Part shown: piece by piece, positions 60,013-64,000 of the stretch
Numbering within the stretch: position 1 is the first letter of the stretch
Layout of the letters: each line of letters starts with the position of its first letter
Source: Prostheceraeus crozeri
Taxonomy: Eukaryota > Platyhelminthes > Polycladida > Euryleptidae
Direction of reading: 5' to 3'
DNA length: 64,000 nucleotides
Assembly (NCBI GenBank): GCA_907163375.1
Contig: CAJQUW010008587.1
Span: 720,525 to 784,524 of the forward strand
Translations under genes and position numbers: made by a program
The notes under the pieces: generated by a model
Database searches by the model: none
What the model was told of the DNA's origin: nothing
The model's input: only the letters and a program-made list of their open reading frames with translations

Positions 60013-61361
60013 GTAAGTTCTCAAATCACATCAACAATGAGATTTTCACTCTTATCATCCAATAAGAGGATTAAAGTATTCTTGAAAATTTAAAGAGAAT
60101 AATTGAAGAATCTCTGTGATTTTCAAATATCAAACAGCGATACACCACTAGAGGTATTATATTGCGAACATGGAATTCTATAGAAGTTCTTCGACTAGAA
60201 CAATCAGAAAACTCTGATACCTTGATTAGACCTAATTTCCTTGAAAATGTCATTATCACATTCAAAGCATTTCAACTTCTTCTTCATCTATGTATTCATG
60301 CACATGAATGCTCATGACAAAATGTAAAAATGCAAAAAAAGTGAAAGGTAGAGCTCTAAAAATGGATGTGACATGAAATTTACAGAATCAGATAGTTCAT
60401 TTAAAAGAATAGTAGTAACTTTGAAATGATAAAGTGAAGTTTATCACATATTGAACTACATACACCAGTTTGTCTCACAATATCATAATTTTCGCATGGA
60501 TTAGTCATAGGCATTATGCATTGAGGTCTCTTGCAAAAGCTTAAATGAAAAGGAATTATTCTTGAACCGACAGTGAAAAGCCATAAATACCAATACATAA
60601 TCAAAATTCAGCAAATTTGCTGCGTATAAAAATGTGCAAGTTCCGTAAATGTCTGGTTCAATTTCGAATCATGCTGAATTTCTATTTCTATATAACTAGA
60701 GATCGGGAAAATATATTTTTTAGATATTTTTATATTTTCTGGTTATTTCAAATATTTTGATCATCTCAAGCATTTTATAAAAATATTTCTATGGTTTGTG
60801 GACTCGAATGCATTTAGACTTATTCAAATACTTTGCATTTCGATAGAAACCCTTGATTTAATCTCATGTTAAAATTGAAATATTGAAAAAAGGGATACAT
60901 CGGCAGTCGCCATATTCAAGGACTATGAACTTACATTGTCTTTGACCAAATTATATAAAAGTTTTAAGTAGCACTATGCTAGTTGGTAAAGGCAACATTT
61001 TCGCAAGAAGGAAAGGCTGTATTATTGCATCTGACTGATGTCAGATACATCTTCATCTTGCGCTCAATTGAATTAGTGTTTTCAGGTGGCGAGAGCTCAC
61101 TCCCGTACTTCATGTCTCCTCAACAGGTTGCCACCTATAAGTTTGCGACGATCACGAGCGTCGAGAGTACGTTTTTTACATACAAGGCGATTTTATCTGA
61201 CTCCAGAAAATCTCTCTATAAAAATTGACTTAATTTTCTTCTGAACTCTGCGAAGTCATTGCTATAATTCACAGTATAATTTGATTTCTAAGCACATTTT
61301 TAAATAATAAGGCCATTTTGTATTTGTGCTGCAAAAGGTGCATTACTTTCTTTTCTCACAG
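60013..61361. other. Intron, no feature recognised
   Basis: 1.35 kb, phase 0, AT-rich. Nothing is supported beyond the splice sites. Confidence 0.6.
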
Positions 61362-61628
61362 ATCTTCAGTTCTCCGCTGGAGGAAGTCAAAGACTTTGGA
61401 GGTTTCGAAGCTTTTGTTAAAACTTATCCTTTATATAAAGGCAAACAGGAGGACGACGAAGAGCCTTCAGACAATCGCATTGCAGGATATTTCAAAGGCA
61501 ACTTCCTTATTTATCGCCTAGAAGATGAGGAGTTCGGGAGGGACGTGAATCCTAAAACACTGAAACTCCATTGCGACTTGCCCAGTAATGAGCCTGTGAC
61601 GATGTTGGTTCGACTTTACGTCATCCGG
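61362..61628 (+). CDS. otof: Otoferlin-like ferlin, exon j (pre-C2F and first C2F strand)
   Basis: The acceptor is ttctcacag ending at 61361 and the donor is gtaagt at 61629. The exon is 267 bp (89 codons, residues 549-637), phase 0 at both ends. It opens IFSSPLEEVKDFGGFEAFV and continues KTYPLYKGKQEDDEEPS, RIAGYFKGNFLIYRLEDE, and NEPVTMLVRLYVIR. This follows otoferlin's order: LESEFDNFEDW, FNLLRGKTGDDED, RIVGRFKGSLCVYKV, and DPINVLVRVYVVR, where the last block is strand 1 of C2F. Confidence 0.95.
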
Positions 61629-62609
61629 GTAAGTATTCTAATATTTCACAATCATGTCAGAAGTTCAACACATGGTCTGAATCGATTTTCAGTTTTGATC
61701 TATTTATGCAATCATCTCCACCACCACGCCCACGATGTATTGGTCCATTCATTCAATTTTTCTGATTGAAAACACCGTGCGATAGCAGCCCATTCATTTG
61801 AATGAAATACTTTTCTTGCATGATGTCAAATCTCTTCTCTTGGACTACTAAGCATTTCGTTGTTGTATACAATACATAGCTGCAGCGTAGCTCAAGTGAA
61901 CTTACAAATGGCTCCTATTTGAAGAATTGATGATGACTTATATGAATGATTGATAAGATGACTTATATAGAAGGAGATTTCATTTTGTAAGTCATTATGT
62001 TCTAATCGAGTTAAGACTCACAGATCATCAGCATTAGAAAGAGGGTAGCTATGTGTAGCCGCAGAGGAGACCGAATGCGTCAGGATCAGATGGAGTCGCC
62101 GAGGGTTTCACATTGATTTTCTTTTCTATTCATTTTTTCTCAACATGCTCTTTGAATGAGCCTGCTCATGTTCATCTTACCCCACTCAATATAAATACAG
62201 TTTTGTCGATTTTATTGACAGCTAAAGGCACGCCATACATTTAAGGGTGATTCATCAGGCTGAGGCATTTCACTGTTATGAATTTTCCAAACCGATGAGA
62301 AATGCATGTTGACCTTAGTAAAAAGGCACTCAAATTACACCGAACTGACGATAAACTGCGGTTACGACTCCAGGCGTGCACGTACATGCGGAATCAAGAA
62401 GTGATTCAGCTGTCAAGGCGTAGCGAGTGGTTGTTATTGTTAGCCAATCAGAGTTGAGTTGTCTCGTCATTCGATTTTGCAGATGCAAAACGATGTCTGC
62501 CTTACCCACCCTGTTCCTCTTGCACCACTCTCCCCTAACTGCGAAAATGCGGCACTTCAAATAGCCGATGTGCATGTAATACTTCAATCTGCCGTGATTT
62601 GTTTTTCAG

Positions 62610-62908
62610 GCCAGCGATCTTCACCCAACTGATCCAAATGGCAAATCGGATCCTTACTTACTTGTCAGATTGGGCAGTAAGACACAGAATGATAAAGAGA
62701 ATTATATTCCAAAGCAGCTGAATCCAGTGTTCGGTAAATGTTTTGAAATGGAAGTCAAATTCCCTCAAGAATCCATGCTGCTGATCCAAGTGATGGATTG
62801 GGACATGGTCAGCGGAGACGATCTAATCGGAGAGACAAAGATCGACCTGGAGAATCGATATTACAGCAAACATCGAGCAACATCTGGATTAGCGAATAAT
62901 TATGACAC
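62610..62908 (+). CDS. otof: Otoferlin-like ferlin, exon k (C2F core)
   Basis: The acceptor is gtttttcag ending at 62609 and the donor is gtaagt at 62909. The exon is 299 bp, phase 0 in and phase 2 out (residues 638-736 plus two bases). It reads [19 protein letters not shown], then [38 protein letters not shown] and [15 protein letters not shown]. All five loop Asp expected of a Ca2+-binding C2 domain are present: two in DPNGKSD, two in DWD, and one in the GDD of loop 3. C2F therefore looks competent for Ca2+ and phospholipid binding. [13 protein letters not shown] and [20 protein letters not shown] are nearly the vertebrate otoferlin text. The next exon lies beyond the window. Confidence 0.97.
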
Positions 62909-63911
62909 GTAAGTTCCTATTGTGACTTTGCCTTCTCACTCAACACAGCAATCTGGTGAAGGAAAATCGATCATCATAAACCGGGTGTTACTGTGATTTC
63001 CTGATCTATCAGCTTTGCAATCCTGTAGGTCTTTGGAAACATCATAGCAAGATGAATAAGTGTCATTTATTGTCATTTATTGCTGATACGTTTCTATTGT
63101 CTGTTGATAGACGCAAAAGAACAGCCTGTTTGTAAAATTTTGAACTCTCTCAGAGATTGTCTGGAAAATAGAGGGGAACTTGCTATTTGCTTTTGTCACA
63201 AAAGTGACTGTGATCTCTTGTTGTTTGGTAAGCCAATGAATTTTTGGTAGTTCATTTCTGTCAACATTTCCTTGCTTCTTACTCCTTACTCTAAGCTCTA
63301 AGTAATAATTAGAAAGATGTCCTCAGACTTAGCGAAAGAGGCACGAAAATTGCTTGGCAGGACAAATCCCTACAAGGCACCGAGGGCTCCCCTATTCCTA
63401 TGAGAAGGGCTTCCCATTTTATTCACCGGCGAACTGGCACTCTGCAATCATTGTGACTAAGTAATGATTGTTTTGATATAATGTTATAGAACTGTTACTA
63501 GTTCATAGCTACCTGAGAATTAAGGTTGAGTGCCTGGGAGAGGGCATTGGTATCTGGTAGTAGGATGTGTCTTTTGGACGTTTTGAATATGCTGTATACA
63601 GCACGAGAGTTAGATTTTAGTAATTAAAATAGTGATAATTAGCTGACTTCAGATCAGTAATGTTAATTAATGAATAGTACAACAAAACTTTTTTGATTAA
63701 ATGTTTCCTGATATGATACATTGGTGAATATGATTGTAACTGCATATATTCATTCATGCTTCAGTGGCATCATTAACGTGTGATGTTAAATCTGAAAACG
63801 CGATTGTTTTTAGGAAAATTTTTGGAAAAGAAAAATCTTGCACTTTACCGGCTATAAAATGCCTGATGCAAACATTTTGATGGATGACTATAAAATAGAC
63901 TACAGGTAAAC

Positions 63912-64000
63912 TGATAAACTGTAAATATCCGCTCAAATTATCAGCTAAAATTAGCTCCATTGTTTTTTACACTCTAAGCTGAAAACATCCGTAAGAGCAG
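63912..64000. mobile_element. Short MITE, copy 2, cut by the window end
   Basis: AAACTGTAAATATCCG, ATTATCAGC and a second AACATCCGTAAGAG match 58867-58965 in order and orientation. Confidence 0.7.

Noticed and set aside
13294..62609. Search for CRISPR arrays, operons, ribosome binding sites
   Set aside because: The window is spliced animal DNA; no regularly spaced repeat arrays or bacterial gene layout exist here.

Overview
This is an intron-dominated piece of animal (metazoan) nuclear DNA. The only host protein gene I can support is the middle of a type II ferlin, otoferlin-like, on the + strand. Eleven exons (13141-62908) have matching AG/GT borders and matching phases. They join into one open frame of 736 codons plus 2 nt. 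In order they encode the end of C2D, all of C2E, a long disordered and charged linker, and most of C2F. The gene continues off both ends: the first exon starts inside C2D and the last stops in phase 2 inside or just after C2F. The DNA is AT-rich, introns run from 353 bp to 13.2 kb, the palindrome AGGCCT/TAGGCCTA recurs, and the ferlin resembles vertebrate otoferlin closely. A marine invertebrate, perhaps a deuterostome such as an echinoderm or hemichordate, would fit, but that is inference.

Layout: 1-13140 is the upstream intron, with a Tc1-like transposon (1927-3557), a SINE and two foldback elements. 13141-22259 holds three exons. The first intron between them carries a LINE relic, a Penelope-like (PLE) GIY-YIG relic, a well-formed antisense tRNA-Cys gene, a 174-bp foldback and a decayed mariner transposase. 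22260-34595 is a 12.3-kb intron with a diverged ~1-kb duplication, one copy of which is split by an 874-bp insertion with target-site duplications, plus a 930-bp foldback and a second PLE relic. 34596-43628 holds three linker exons. Between them lie a SINE, an (AT)n tract and two inverted copies of a tRNA-headed element that contains a hammerhead ribozyme. 43629-56798 is a 13.2-kb intron with a CACTA-like MITE, more foldbacks and a third PLE relic inside a long inverted repeat. 56799-62908 holds the charged linker exons and C2F.

The most interesting content is non-coding. Two ~96% similar tRNA-headed units (37881-38042 minus, 38220-38354 plus) each carry a complete type I hammerhead core, with a 4-bp stem II, a 2-bp stem III and a cleavable GUC. 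The distal part of stem I overlaps the B-box arm of the tRNA-like head. Three PLE endonuclease relics lie in the same window, and two of them have a CTGATGA/GAAAC-type motif just downstream. The introns also hold many long foldback palindromes that would make double-stranded RNA in the otoferlin pre-mRNA. All family assignments come from reading the sequence; no search was run.
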